Assembly: GCA_041394885.1 (NCBI GenBank)
Contig: JAWKHI010000001.1
Span: 434,001-498,000 of the forward strand
DNA from: DSOI01 sp041394885
Lineage (GTDB): Bacteria > Acidobacteriota > Terriglobia > Bryobacterales > Bryobacteraceae
Direction: 5' to 3'
DNA: 64,000 nt
A program made the position numbers and the translations under genes. Of this stretch, positions 25,765-34,847 are shown in pieces. The notes below the pieces were generated by a model. It worked only from the letters and a program-made list of their open reading frames with translations. It had not been told where the DNA came from and searched no databases. Each line of letters starts with the position of its first letter. Position 1 is the stretch's first letter.

Positions 25765-25918
25765 ACGGCGTCGCCGGGCGTCTGCTTGTGGGATGAGGTC
25801 CGGGCGCCGAAGCGCTCGGCGAGCCAGTTCGCCACCGCGCGTCTTTCGAGCAGCGGAAAACGACGTAGGCTAGTAGGAGCGGAAACAAGAGCCACTGAGA
25901 AAGGCGGTAGAGGAAGTA
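25737..25918 (-). pseudogene. Frame-shifted N-terminus of kdtA
   Basis: Reading on, 25918-25824 gives YFLYRLSQWLLFPLLLAYVV, the membrane anchor of Kdo transferase, to RWRTG. One base then seems missing near 25823, and the next frame gives LAERFGARTSSHKQTPGDAV up to AVSVGE. A second base is missing near 25736, after which the open frame resumes with VISAIPF. Restoring a G at each point would join all three without a break. The HAVSVGE segment includes the conserved catalytic Glu. No start codon is visible before YFLYR. Confidence 0.75.
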
Positions 25919-26515
25919 ATGAGATGGCGAGTCAAGATCCTGGCGCTTGCCTGTGTCAGTATAACGGTCGCGGCGGGGGCCGACAACAAAAGCGAAGGGT
26001 TCCGTCCTGGCGCGGCATCCACCTTCGCCAACAAGCAGACACAAAAGGGGCTGGTGGTGGCAGCCGCCGTCTACCAGAGCGATGAGGAAACCAAGCCCGC
26101 GTTCGGCAAATTGAATCCGAACAAGTATGGGGTGCTGCCGGTGCTGCTGGTGATGGAGAACACCGGAAGCGAAGTGCTGCGCCTGGCGAATCTCGAGGTC
26201 CGCTATGTGGATAGCCGGCGCCGCAAGATCAGCTCCATTCCGGCCGGCGAGGTTCGATACCTGACGCCGGTCGATAAGCCAAAGGTGGCCCGCGCGCCGA
26301 TACCGGGGCTCAACCGGGGCAAGAAGAATCCGCTTGCCGCCGAGGAGATCGAGACACGAGCCTTCGCGGCCAAGATGCTGCCTCCGGGAGAAAGCGCGCA
26401 CGGCTTTTTCTACTTCAGTTCAGGGCACGATTCAGGAGCGATGCTGCTGGTGACCGGAATCGAAGAGGCGGCTTCCGGCAAGGAGCTTTTCTACATCGAG
26501 ATCCCGCTCGAGTAG
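25919..26515 (+). CDS. Secreted protein of unknown function
   Basis: I do not recognise this 198-residue protein. Residues 1-20 are a signal peptide (WRVKILALACVSITVAAGAD). The rest is predicted mixed beta, with a Gly/Lys/Pro segment near residues 115-135 (VARAPIPGLNRGKKNPLA) and an aromatic stretch SAHGFFYFSSGHDSG near residue 165. It might be a small immunoglobulin-like or DUF-type domain. AGAGGAAG stands 4 bases before the ATG. It diverges from the damaged kdtA, so the two N-termini abut. Confidence 0.6.
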   Translation: MRWRVKILALACVSITVAAGADNKSEGFRPGAASTFANKQTQKGLVVAAAVYQSDEETKPAFGKLNPNKYGVLPVLLVMENTGSEVLRLANLEVRYVDSRRRKISSIPAGEVRYLTPVDKPKVARAPIPGLNRGKKNPLAAEEIETRAFAAKMLPPGESAHGFFYFSSGHDSGAMLLVTGIEEAASGKELFYIEIPLE

Positions 26516-26521
26516 ATCTGG

Positions 26522-27496
26522 CTACCCGGCCAGGGCGCGCTCGATGGCGGCCGCGATCTGGCCGCCGTGAAAACGGCCGTTTTCAATGAAGATCTCGTTG
26601 GTGTGCATCCCCGCCACCAGCACTCCCGCCAGATAGACGCCGGGGCGCGCGCTTTCGAGCGTTTCCGGATGCGTGTAGGGACGGCGTGTCTGCTCGTCGA
26701 AGGTGATGCCGTGGGCGGCGAGAAACTCGGTGTCTGGCCGGTAGCCGGTCATCGCGAAAACGAAGTCATTGGCGATGGCGACCTCGCCGGAGGGCGTCGC
26801 CACCACGATCTCCTTTTCGCCGATGGAGGCTACCGATGATTCGAAATAAGCCTTGATCTCGCCATTCTTGATGCGGTTGTCGATGTTCGGCCGGATCCAG
26901 TACTTGATGGAGTCCGACAACGTGGGCCGGCGGTGGATCATGGTGACACGCGCTCCGGTCCACCACAGTTCCAAGGCAGCGATGGCCGCGGAGTTTTTTC
27001 CGCCCACCACGGCCACGTCATGGTCGTAGTAGGGGTGCGCTTCCTTGTAGTAGTGGATGACCTTGGAGAGATGCTCGCCCGGAGCGCCGATGAAATTCGG
27101 TCTGTCGTAGTAGCCGGTGGCGAGTATGATCTTGCGCGCGGCGTATTGGCCCTTGGCGGTGTGAACGAGGAAGGCCCCGTCACCGCCGTCGATCCGGTCG
27201 ACATGCTCGTACTGGCGAATGTCGAGGTCGTAGTGATCCGCCACGCGCCGGTAGTACTTCAATGCCTCGCCGCGAACGGGCTTTTCCCCCACCGAGGTCA
27301 TGGGGATGTCGCCGATCTCGAGCAACTCGGGTGTGGTGAAGAACACCATGTTGGTGGGGTAGTGATAGAGCGAATTGACGACGCAGCCCTTGTCGAACAG
27401 CACGTTCGGAATACCTCGCCGCGTGAGTTCGATGCCGCAGGCGAGGCCGGTGGGTCCGGCGCCGATGATCGCCACGGATGTGGTTTCTGGTTCCAA
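26522..27496 (-). CDS. ypdA: YpdA-type putative bacillithiol disulfide reductase
   Basis: A 324-residue flavoprotein. FAD motif: IIGAGPTGLACGIELTRRG. NADPH motif: VAVVGGKNSAAIAALELWWTGA. There is no CxxC redox pair, which sets YpdA apart from thioredoxin reductase. It keeps bacillithiol reduced, and bacillithiol occurs in acidobacteria as well as Firmicutes. The start is TTG at 27496, just after the stop of the methyltransferase gene, so the two are probably in one unit. A general thioredoxin-reductase-like enzyme is the alternative. Confidence 0.82.
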   Translation of the reverse strand: MEPETTSVAIIGAGPTGLACGIELTRRGIPNVLFDKGCVVNSLYHYPTNMVFFTTPELLEIGDIPMTSVGEKPVRGEALKYYRRVADHYDLDIRQYEHVDRIDGGDGAFLVHTAKGQYAARKIILATGYYDRPNFIGAPGEHLSKVIHYYKEAHPYYDHDVAVVGGKNSAAIAALELWWTGARVTMIHRRPTLSDSIKYWIRPNIDNRIKNGEIKAYFESSVASIGEKEIVVATPSGEVAIANDFVFAMTGYRPDTEFLAAHGITFDEQTRRPYTHPETLESARPGVYLAGVLVAGMHTNEIFIENGRFHGGQIAAAIERALAG

Positions 27497-27500
27497 GAAA

Positions 27501-28619
27501 TCAGGATGGCATACCAGAGCCGGGTCGCACTTGAAACAAGGCGGTGAAGATCGGCTTTTCGTTCCGGGTCACCTCGACGGTGTATTTCCCCGGGTGGCGC
27601 GTCAGTTCGTCCGGCAGTGTGCTGGTAAGGGTGTCGGCCGCGGCGGAGGTGACTACGTCGGCCAGCGGCTGGCCGCCAATCAGCACACGGAGTTCCCCGG
27701 CGCGAAGGTGCTGGCCGGTGAACCACAGCACCACCTGTTCGCCCGCCGGCGCCGAAGCGGGTCCCCATTGCGAGATTCCTGCAACGTCCGGCGGGAGCGC
27801 GCGGGACTCGCCCGGCACAGCCCAGTCGAAGCAGCCGGCCGGTATCGGCAGCGGCTGGGCGGAGGCGAGCAGCGGGTAGGAAAACCGGGCCGCGTGAACG
27901 ATGCCGAACTCGAAGTAGGGCTGGTTCAAGGGAAACACGTGCGGGAACCCGGCGCGCTCGAGGCGCTGCATCAAGTCCTGCTGCCCGAACACGCGCATCT
28001 CGAGCGTACTGCCGAGGCCACCATGAAAGGTGAGATCGCGAAACTCCTCGTCGCGGCCGTCGCGGGTTCGGTTGCGCAGCACGTAGCCGGAGGCGTCGCG
28101 ATCGAGGGCGTACTCGTGGAGATCCGGGAAATGCTCGACGGTAGGCGCGTCGAGTTGAAAGGGCACGCTGAACACGAGCACACCGGAATCCTTCAACAGG
28201 CGGCGGGCGTTGGCGAAGGCGGCGTCGACCGGAGGAGCCACGTGCTCGAAGACGTCGCTGGCAATGAGAAAGTCGTAGGGCTCGTCGGGGGGCCGGTCGA
28301 CGGAGGTGATGTCGAGCCGGGGCTCGCAGTGGTAGTAGGTGTTGGTATAGCCGAGCTTGGCCTCCAACCGCGATGAGTAGGTCTCCCAGTCACTGAGACC
28401 GATACCGCGGATGCCGCGGTCTTCGGGAAACTCGCCGAGGGAAAGGGGCTCGCCGAATAGCGCGAGCGAGAGGCCGTGCAGAATGGTCCGCATTCGGACG
28501 CTCGAACGGCAGGAGCCGCAGGTGGGGTCCTCGCGTCCGAACCGGGCCAGGTGCTCCTCGGTGACGCTGTCACAGATGTTGCACCGGAACGTGAGGTAGC
28601 CTGGGCGTTTCCTGAGCAC
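27501..28619 (-). CDS. SAM-dependent methyltransferase with zinc-knuckle and Ig-like domains
   Basis: A 372-residue protein. It opens with FRCNICDSV and ...PTCGSCRSS, a likely four-cysteine zinc site. A class I methyltransferase core follows (LIASDVFEHVAPPVDAAFA, then LKDSGVLVFSVPF). The last 85 residues form a beta-rich, IPT- or Ig-like unit (VVLWFTGQHLRAGELRVLIG). The C-terminal domain of this type is normally seen on secreted proteins, so its fusion to a cytoplasmic methyltransferase is odd. An AGAGGAC site precedes the GTG start. The target is unknown; a sugar or lipid of the envelope is plausible. Confidence 0.7.
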   Translation of the reverse strand: MLRKRPGYLTFRCNICDSVTEEHLARFGREDPTCGSCRSSVRMRTILHGLSLALFGEPLSLGEFPEDRGIRGIGLSDWETYSSRLEAKLGYTNTYYHCEPRLDITSVDRPPDEPYDFLIASDVFEHVAPPVDAAFANARRLLKDSGVLVFSVPFQLDAPTVEHFPDLHEYALDRDASGYVLRNRTRDGRDEEFRDLTFHGGLGSTLEMRVFGQQDLMQRLERAGFPHVFPLNQPYFEFGIVHAARFSYPLLASAQPLPIPAGCFDWAVPGESRALPPDVAGISQWGPASAPAGEQVVLWFTGQHLRAGELRVLIGGQPLADVVTSAAADTLTSTLPDELTRHPGKYTVEVTRNEKPIFTALFQVRPGSGMPS

Positions 28620-28688
28620 GACGTCCTCTCAGGGTATCGCATGGAAAACGGCGGGGTAGGGGGTGGTACTCTGGTCCGGCAAAGCGGC

Positions 28689-28717
28689 TTGACACCAGCT
28701 ATGATAGTTAGTACGTT
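28689..28717 (+). promoter_or_regulatory. Possible promoter of the M23 peptidase
   Basis: TTGACA (28689-28694), 17 bases, TACGTT (28712-28717). The -10 is weak (3 of 6). An alternative -10, TATGAT (28700-28705), has no partner. The leader would be about 70 bases and carries an 11-base direct repeat TCAGTGGCACG at 28730 and 28768. Confidence 0.35.
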
Positions 28718-28792
28718 TAACAGTCACGATCAGTGGCACGGGTCGGACCCGGAAGAAGGTCTGTCGCTCAGTGGCACGCATTAAGGTTATCG

Positions 28793-29671
28793 ATGAAGAA
28801 CCAGCACTATTTTATCGTCGTCCTTGCACATTCGTTTCACGGCCGGCTTCGCAGGCTGCACATCCCCCACCAAGCCGTTTACGCGACCCTGGCCCTCGCC
28901 GTCCTGGGGCTGTTCACCGTGATCGGCATCGCCAGCAGCTACGCGCGCATGGCGTGGAAGGTGGCCAACTACAACACGCTCCAGCAGGAATTGCAGGCGC
29001 TACGCGGCCGGTACCAGACGCTGCAGCAATCGGCTGACCAGACCAATGAACAGCTCGCCAGCCTGCAGATGTTCGCCACCGAAGTCTCGCTTGCCTTCGG
29101 CGTGAAGCGGGATCTCGAAGGCGCGGGCGATATTTCCGGGGAAGGCGCGCTGCTGCCGTCGTTCCACGAAACGGTGGAGGAATACAACTTCCTGAAGAGC
29201 GCCACGTTCACCCGGAGCGTCCGCAAGTCCTGGCAGCCGGCGGCTCGTCCGAGCCTGTGGCCGGTGTTCGGGCGGCTAACGGGCAGCTTCGGCCGCCGTG
29301 TCGATCCGTTTTCCGGACAAGGCGCCTTCCATTCCGGCGTGGATCTTTCCGCTCCGATGGGCACGCCCGTCAAGGCAGCCGCCAACGGAACGATCGTGAA
29401 CGCGAACTGGTCCAGCGGCTACGGGAAGCTGGTGGTGGTGGACCACGGCGGCGGACTGCAGACCTACTATGCGCATCTGTCGCGGATCGACGTGGTGGGC
29501 GGGCAGGAAGTGGTGCGCGGTCAGGTGCTCGGGTCGTCCGGTTCCACGGGCCGGTCCACGGCGTCGCACCTGCATTATGAGGTCCGGCAGAATGGCACGC
29601 CGATCAATCCGTATATTTTCCTGGCGCGTTCGGCCACCGGCCAGCGTCCGGTGAAAGACTTGCCGTTCTAA
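28793..29671 (+). CDS. M23 family peptidoglycan peptidase
   Basis: 292 residues. One membrane anchor (about 26-48: YATLALAVLGLFTVIGIAS), then a coiled coil of about 40 residues (ELQALRGRYQTLQQ), then a LytM/M23 zinc peptidase domain. Zinc ligands are H and D in FHSGVDLSAPMGTPV and the last H in ASHLHYEVRQNGTPINP. It cleaves, or regulates, peptidoglycan crosslinks outside the membrane. The start is ATG 28793, with AAGG seven bases before it; an upstream GTG at 28733 gives no family N-terminus. The downstream genes are not obviously related. Confidence 0.9.
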   Translation: MKNQHYFIVVLAHSFHGRLRRLHIPHQAVYATLALAVLGLFTVIGIASSYARMAWKVANYNTLQQELQALRGRYQTLQQSADQTNEQLASLQMFATEVSLAFGVKRDLEGAGDISGEGALLPSFHETVEEYNFLKSATFTRSVRKSWQPAARPSLWPVFGRLTGSFGRRVDPFSGQGAFHSGVDLSAPMGTPVKAAANGTIVNANWSSGYGKLVVVDHGGGLQTYYAHLSRIDVVGGQEVVRGQVLGSSGSTGRSTASHLHYEVRQNGTPINPYIFLARSATGQRPVKDLPF

Positions 29672-29704
29672 GGCGCATCGCTCCCGAAACGAAAGGATTC
29701 CACG

Positions 29705-30754
29705 ATGAACAGAACAACGATACGGCTGGCGGTAGCGGGGTCTTGCCTTGCTCTTCTCGGTTATGCGTACCACCAATCGAGCACGGTGTCGGTGATGACG
29801 CAAACGGCCAACGCTTTTCTGAAATCGCTTTCGGCCGATCAGAAGGCAAAGGCCAAACTGGCGTTCGAAGGCGACGAGCGGACCTTCTGGCACTACATTC
29901 CTACCGACGACATCCCGAAGCGGTTCAACAAGCCGCGGATGGGGCTGATCCTGGCCGATATGGAACCGCATCAGCGGCATCTGGCGATGGCGCTGCTGGC
30001 ATCGGGGTTGAGCCAATCCGGCTTCATCAAGGCTTCGCAGATCATGAGCCTCGAAGACGTGCTCCGGATCATGGAGAAAGACACCAAGGGGCGGCGTAAT
30101 CCGTACAAGTATCACTTCAGCATTTTCGGCGAACCGTCCGATCAAGGTACATGGGGCTATCGCGTGGAAGGACACCACGTGAGCGTCCACTTCACCATCC
30201 ACAAGGGACAACTGGTTGGCACGCCGACATTCTTCGGGGCCAATCCGCAGGAAGTGCGCGAAGGAGACCGCGCCGGGCTGCGCGTGCTCGGGGCCGAAGA
30301 GGACCTGGGCCGCGAACTGGTCACCGCGCTGACCGCCGACCAGCGGAAGACGGCCACGGTGGCCGCCGAGGCTTACAAGGACATCCTGACCGAAGCCAGC
30401 CGCAAGGCGTCGCTCGCGGGCCAGCCCAACGGGCTCTCCGCGTCGAAGATGAACGCCGCGCAGCGGACCGCGCTGCATCGCCTGATCGACGAATATATTC
30501 ACAACGTGCCGGATCCGATCGCGCAACAACGCACCGACCGGGTGAAGAAGGCGGGCAACAACATCTACTTCGCGTGGGCCGGACCGATCGAGAAGGGACA
30601 GCCGCACTACTATCGTGTGGTGGGCCCGAACTTCCTCATCGAGTACGACAACACGCAGAACGGCGCCAATCACTCGCACACGGTTTGGCGTGAGCCGGAT
30701 TCCGATTTCGGCCTCGACCTGCTGGCCGAGCACTACAAGAGCAGCCATCGGTAA
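29705..30754 (+). CDS. DUF3500 family secreted protein
   Basis: 349 residues. A signal peptide (IRLAVAGSCLALLGYAYHQ) is followed by the DUF3500 pattern: FLKSLSADQKAKAKLAFEGD, then FWHYIPTDDIPKR, a hallmark RVEGHHVSVHFTIHKG and NGANHSHTVWREPDSDFG. The family is found in planctomycetes and acidobacteria and its function is not known; the HHVSVH and NHSH clusters look like metal ligands. A GAAAGGA site lies before the ATG. Similar genes often sit near catabolic modules, but here the neighbours are mixed. Confidence 0.85.
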   Translation: MNRTTIRLAVAGSCLALLGYAYHQSSTVSVMTQTANAFLKSLSADQKAKAKLAFEGDERTFWHYIPTDDIPKRFNKPRMGLILADMEPHQRHLAMALLASGLSQSGFIKASQIMSLEDVLRIMEKDTKGRRNPYKYHFSIFGEPSDQGTWGYRVEGHHVSVHFTIHKGQLVGTPTFFGANPQEVREGDRAGLRVLGAEEDLGRELVTALTADQRKTATVAAEAYKDILTEASRKASLAGQPNGLSASKMNAAQRTALHRLIDEYIHNVPDPIAQQRTDRVKKAGNNIYFAWAGPIEKGQPHYYRVVGPNFLIEYDNTQNGANHSHTVWREPDSDFGLDLLAEHYKSSHR

Positions 30755-30788
30755 ATCGAAACGGAAGACCCCGCCGCGCGATGCTAGC

Positions 30789-31871
30789 ATGAAGGAGATG
30801 GCACTCACGCGGCGGGGTTTTTTATTGCTCCCGGCCACTTTGTACGGGCAGCAAAACACCATCGCCGCCGACGCGGTTCGCTATCCGGATCCGGCCACCG
30901 AGTTCGAAGTTCTGCGCCTCACCGATCCTGCCTATTCGTCTTTTCTCCCGCGGCCTCATGCGCGCGCGTTTGACCGGCGCAGCCGGTCCCTGCTCTACGC
31001 AAGCGACCGCAGCGGGGCTCTGCAGGTGTTCACGATGGATATGCGTTCGCGGCAGAGCAAGCTGGTGGCGCCGGCGGCGCAATTGGATGTTTCGACGTTG
31101 ACGTTCGCCACCAATGACCGCTACGCGTGCTTCGTGGATGGGGCAGACCTGACGATGACCTCCGTCGGCAGCGCGACGCGCGGACGAACCGTCTACAAGC
31201 TCTCCGAGCCCTCGCCCGGGCGAGGAATGACGGTGACGCCCGATGGACCGTCGGCGCTGCTGGTGGAGGCGGGAACGCGTCTGCGTATGGTGGGGTTGTC
31301 ACGCGGCAACGCCGCGACGGTGGCCGACAATCCGGCCGGGGTGCGCGATCCGCAGCCGAGGCCAAGGCGGGCCGCGGTGGCCTATCGCGACAACGCGGGC
31401 GGACTGTGGCTGGCTCATCTCGACGGCAGCAAGAACTTTCCCCTAAAGACGGAACCGGGCACGCTTGGCCCAGCGTACTGGTCCCCCGACGGTAAGACAA
31501 TCCTTTACCTCCATCTGGCGGCGAAGGCCAACACGATCCGCGAGATCGATCCGGATACGGGAGAAGATCGCGCCGTCGCGCCGACATCGGCGTATGTCGA
31601 TTTCGCGCCCAACGGCGACGCCAGCGTATTCGTAGGTGTGAGCGGCAGCAAAGCCGCGCCGTACGTGCTGGTGATGGTGCGGCTGGTGAAGCGCGAACTG
31701 GCGCTGTGCGAGCACAAGTCGTCGGAGCCGTCACAGGTCTACGCGATATTCACGCCCGACAGCCAACGCGTCTGCTTTCAGAGTGACCGCCATGGCAAGC
31801 CGGCCATCTACTCGATGGTGGTGGATAAGCTCATCGAGAAGACCGAGTCCCCCGAGTCCGAGTCGAACTAG
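30789..31871 (+). CDS. Tat-exported TolB-like beta propeller
   Basis: 360 residues. The leader TRRGFLLLPATLYGQQ is a twin-arginine signal. The rest is propeller-like, with repeated blades such as YASDRSGALQVFTMDMRS, WSPDGKTILYLHLAAKAN and FTPDSQRVCFQSDRHGKPAIY, resembling TolB/oligogalacturonate-lyase-type propellers. The catalytic residues of oligogalacturonate lyase are not obvious, so a binding role is as likely. ATG 30789 is chosen; the AAGGAG of the next codons is too close to a second ATG at 30798 to serve as its ribosome site. The next gene starts right at its stop. Confidence 0.7.
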   Translation: MKEMALTRRGFLLLPATLYGQQNTIAADAVRYPDPATEFEVLRLTDPAYSSFLPRPHARAFDRRSRSLLYASDRSGALQVFTMDMRSRQSKLVAPAAQLDVSTLTFATNDRYACFVDGADLTMTSVGSATRGRTVYKLSEPSPGRGMTVTPDGPSALLVEAGTRLRMVGLSRGNAATVADNPAGVRDPQPRPRRAAVAYRDNAGGLWLAHLDGSKNFPLKTEPGTLGPAYWSPDGKTILYLHLAAKANTIREIDPDTGEDRAVAPTSAYVDFAPNGDASVFVGVSGSKAAPYVLVMVRLVKRELALCEHKSSEPSQVYAIFTPDSQRVCFQSDRHGKPAIYSMVVDKLIEKTESPESESN

Positions 31872-33608
31872 TTGGCGCTCGACCGGCATTATCTGTTCGT
31901 GGTTGCCGCCATCGCGATCCTTGTGTTCGGGCTGTCGGCCATCAGCCCACCGTCGCTCATGGATGACGTGGACGCTGTGCAGGCGCAGATCGCGCGGTCG
32001 ATGCTCGATTCCGGCGACTGGGTGACGGCGCGGCTCAACGGCGTCGCGTATCTCGAGAAAGCGCCGATGCCGTACTGGATGATGGCGGCGTCGTTTGGGG
32101 TGTTCGGCGTCAGGGACTGGGCGGCACGCAGTCCATTCGTGTTGTCTGCGATCGCATTGTGCCTGTTGACGGCGCGGTGGGCGGCGTGGGCTTATTCGAA
32201 AGCGGCCGGGCTGGCGGCCGGGGCTGTGCTGGCAACTTCCGTGGGATTGTGGCTATTCACGCGCATCCAGATTCCCGACGTCACGCTGACGCTCGCCATC
32301 GCGTTCGCGATGTACTCGTTTCTGCGCGGGAGGCCCTGGCATTTCTGGTTCGCGCTGGGGATCGGGTTTCTGCTCAAGGGTTTGATCGCGATGGTGTTCC
32401 CAGTGGCGACGGTGGCCGTCTATTGGACGGTGACGCGGCAGTGGAGCCGATGGCGGGAACTGCGTCCATTCGCCGGGGCGGCGCTCACGCTGGCCGTGGC
32501 GACGCCGTGGGTGGTGCTGGCGACGCTGCGGAACCCGCCGTACTTCGATTTCACGATGCGATCGGTAGCCGGTGAGTATCACGGGTTCTTCTGGTTCTTC
32601 TTTCTCAATGAGCACCTGTTCCGTTTTCTGAACATGCGCCATCCGCGGGACTACAACACCGTTCCACGGCTGGCGTTCTGGCTGTTCCATCTGCTGTGGC
32701 TGTTTCCGTGGAGCGCATGGATGCCCGCCTTGCTGGGGGGCGCACGGGAACAGACGCCGGCGGCGCGGGACACGCGTGCGCTCTGCCTGTGCTGGATCGG
32801 ATTCATCCTGGTGTTCTTCACCTTTTCGACGACACAGGAGTATTATTCGATGCCGTGCTATCCGGCGTTCGCACTGCTGCTGGGCGCGGCGCTAGCGGGC
32901 GATCACCCGTGGCTGAGACATGGATGGCGAATCCTGACGGTGCTGTTGGCAGTGCTCGGCGTGGCGCTGGCGGCGATCTTCCTGGCGGTGCGATCGTACC
33001 CGGCGCCGGGCGACATCTCGCAGGCTCTGACGCTGAATCCGGAAGCGTACACGCTGTCGCTGGGCCACATGAAAGACCTGACGCTCGGGGCGTTCGCCTA
33101 CCTGCGTACGCCGCTGGCGGTGGCCGCGGCGGCATTCCTGGCCGGGGCGGCGGGGCTGTTGGCGAGCCGGGGGACGGCTCGCGTGGTGGTGCTGGCGGGG
33201 GCGATGATCGTGTTCTTTCAGGCGGCGCGGCTGGCGCTGGTGGCCTTCGACCCTTACCTGTCCTCCCGCGGGCTGGCGGCGGCGCTGGCAAAGTCGCCGC
33301 CGGGAACGGTGATCTACGACAATCAGTACTACACGTTTTCGAGCGTGTTCTTTTATGCAAACCGGCCGGGCCTGCTGTGGAACGGCCGCGTGAATAACTT
33401 GGAGTATGGGTCCTACGCGCCGGGGGCCCCCGCGGTGTTCCTCGACGACGAAGGCTTCGCGGAACGGTGGCGAGGGAGCGAGCGGCACTACCTGCTGGTG
33501 GAGGGGCCGCGAGTGGCCCGTGTGAGAGAACTGGCGCGGCCGGCGATTCTGCATGAGGTGGCGGCGGCGGGCGGGAAGTTCCTCTACAGCAATCGCGGGT
33601 TACAATAA
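31872..33608 (+). CDS. ArnT-like family 83 glycosyltransferase
   Basis: 578 residues, with about 11-12 membrane segments. It is an ArnT/PMT-type enzyme using undecaprenyl-phosphate sugars. The conserved acidic loop is SLMDDVDAVQAQIARSMLDSGDW near residue 28, then LEKAPMPYW. GT83 enzymes transfer aminoarabinose or related sugars to lipid A or other envelope lipids on the periplasmic face. The start is TTG at 31872, directly after the stop of the propeller gene. With a Kdo/LpxK gene elsewhere in the window, lipid A decoration is plausible. The sugar cannot be read from sequence. Confidence 0.82.
   Translation: MALDRHYLFVVAAIAILVFGLSAISPPSLMDDVDAVQAQIARSMLDSGDWVTARLNGVAYLEKAPMPYWMMAASFGVFGVRDWAARSPFVLSAIALCLLTARWAAWAYSKAAGLAAGAVLATSVGLWLFTRIQIPDVTLTLAIAFAMYSFLRGRPWHFWFALGIGFLLKGLIAMVFPVATVAVYWTVTRQWSRWRELRPFAGAALTLAVATPWVVLATLRNPPYFDFTMRSVAGEYHGFFWFFFLNEHLFRFLNMRHPRDYNTVPRLAFWLFHLLWLFPWSAWMPALLGGAREQTPAARDTRALCLCWIGFILVFFTFSTTQEYYSMPCYPAFALLLGAALAGDHPWLRHGWRILTVLLAVLGVALAAIFLAVRSYPAPGDISQALTLNPEAYTLSLGHMKDLTLGAFAYLRTPLAVAAAAFLAGAAGLLASRGTARVVVLAGAMIVFFQAARLALVAFDPYLSSRGLAAALAKSPPGTVIYDNQYYTFSSVFFYANRPGLLWNGRVNNLEYGSYAPGAPAVFLDDEGFAERWRGSERHYLLVEGPRVARVRELARPAILHEVAAAGGKFLYSNRGLQ
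33601..33606 (+). promoter_or_regulatory. -10 box before ddl
   Basis: TACAAT lies across the stop of the glycosyltransferase gene, about 26 bases before the ddl ATG. It implies a leader of about 19 bases, and no strong -35 is seen. Confidence 0.35.
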
Positions 33609-33631
33609 ATGATTACCTGTCCCGCGTCCCT

Positions 33632-34837
33632 ATGCCGAAACAAACCGTCGCCGTTTTGTTTGGCGGTCGATCCGTCGAACACGAGGTTTCCATCATCAGC
33701 GCCCATCAGGTGATGGATGCGCTTGAAGTTGCCGGATACGATCTCCTGCCTGTCTTTCTCGACAAGGGCGGAGCGTGGTATGCCGGGCGCGGGTTGTACA
33801 ACCTGCGTCAATACGCCAATCCGGGATTCTATCCCACCGAGTTGCGCGACGCCCATCGGGTGAGCCTTTCCCCGGACCCGAGTATCCGGCAAATGGTGAT
33901 GCATCCCAACGGAGCGAAGGGATTCTTCTACAAGCCGCCGGTGTTGTGGGCCGATGTGTTCTTCCCGGTGCTGCATGGCGCATTCGGAGAGGACGGCTGC
34001 GCGCAGGGATTATTCGAACTGGCCGATGTTCCCTACGTGGGCTGCGGCGTTTTCGCGTCGGCCGCGGGCATGGACAAGGTGGCGCAAAAAGACATTTTCC
34101 GGTTCGCGGGCATTCCGGTGCTCGATTGTGTATCGACGCACCGCAGGGCGTGGAAGGCAGACCCGGCGCGGTTTGTGAAGCAAGTGGAACAGGCCTTTCC
34201 CTATCCGCTCATCGTGAAGCCGTCGTCGCTCGGATCGTCGATCGGGATTGCGCGGGCCAAAGACAGCGCGGAACTGACCCAAGCCATCGAAGTGGCGCTG
34301 ACCTACGACGAGCGGGTGATGGTGGAGCGTGCGCTGGTGAATTTCCAGGAAGTGAATTGCTCCGTCATCGGGCCGCCGAACCGGTCGAGCGTTTGCGAGA
34401 TGCCGCGCTCGGATGGCGATCTGCTCACCTTCGACAACAAGTATCGGGCCGGGCATGGCAAAGGCGGGCTGAAGGGCGGCGTGAAGGGCGCCAACATGAG
34501 CAAGGGCGGAATGGCGTCGCTCAACCGGCAGATCCCGGCGCCGATTCCCGATGAGCTGTCGGCGCGGATTCAGAATCTGGCGTCGCTGGCGTTTCAGGCC
34601 ATCGGGGCGCATGGGATCTCGCGGGTGGACTTTCTGCTCGACGCCGACGGTCAGACCGTTTTCCTGAACGAGATCAATACGATTCCGGGGTCGCTGTCGT
34701 TCTATTTGTGGGAAGCGTCCGGGCTGCCGTTCGACAAACTGGTGCAGACGCTGGTTGACGGCGCGGTGGAGCGCCACAAGGCGCGGCGGGAAACCAAATA
34801 CTCCATGGAAGCGAATTTGTTGTCGGGTCCGCGGTAA
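33632..34837 (+). CDS. ddl: D-alanine--D-alanine ligase
   Basis: 401 residues, an ATP-grasp enzyme that makes D-Ala-D-Ala for peptidoglycan. Motifs: LFGGRSVEHEVSIISA at the N-terminus, FPVLHGAFGEDGCAQG, KPSSLGSSIGIARAKD (ATP loop), RVDFLLDADGQTVFLNEINTIPGSL with the metal and phosphate ligands. A Gly/Lys-rich omega-loop (AGHGKGGLKGGVKGANMSKG, near residue 280) is longer than usual. It precedes an alpha/beta hydrolase and a MurF-like ligase on the same strand, so the dipeptide and its ligase are made together. Confidence 0.95.
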   Translation: MPKQTVAVLFGGRSVEHEVSIISAHQVMDALEVAGYDLLPVFLDKGGAWYAGRGLYNLRQYANPGFYPTELRDAHRVSLSPDPSIRQMVMHPNGAKGFFYKPPVLWADVFFPVLHGAFGEDGCAQGLFELADVPYVGCGVFASAAGMDKVAQKDIFRFAGIPVLDCVSTHRRAWKADPARFVKQVEQAFPYPLIVKPSSLGSSIGIARAKDSAELTQAIEVALTYDERVMVERALVNFQEVNCSVIGPPNRSSVCEMPRSDGDLLTFDNKYRAGHGKGGLKGGVKGANMSKGGMASLNRQIPAPIPDELSARIQNLASLAFQAIGAHGISRVDFLLDADGQTVFLNEINTIPGSLSFYLWEASGLPFDKLVQTLVDGAVERHKARRETKYSMEANLLSGPR

Positions 34838-34847
34838 ACGGACACGA

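Noticed and set aside
28733..28792. Upstream GTG start of the M23 peptidase
   Set aside because: The added 20 residues have no family counterpart and no ribosome site, while ATG 28793 has one.
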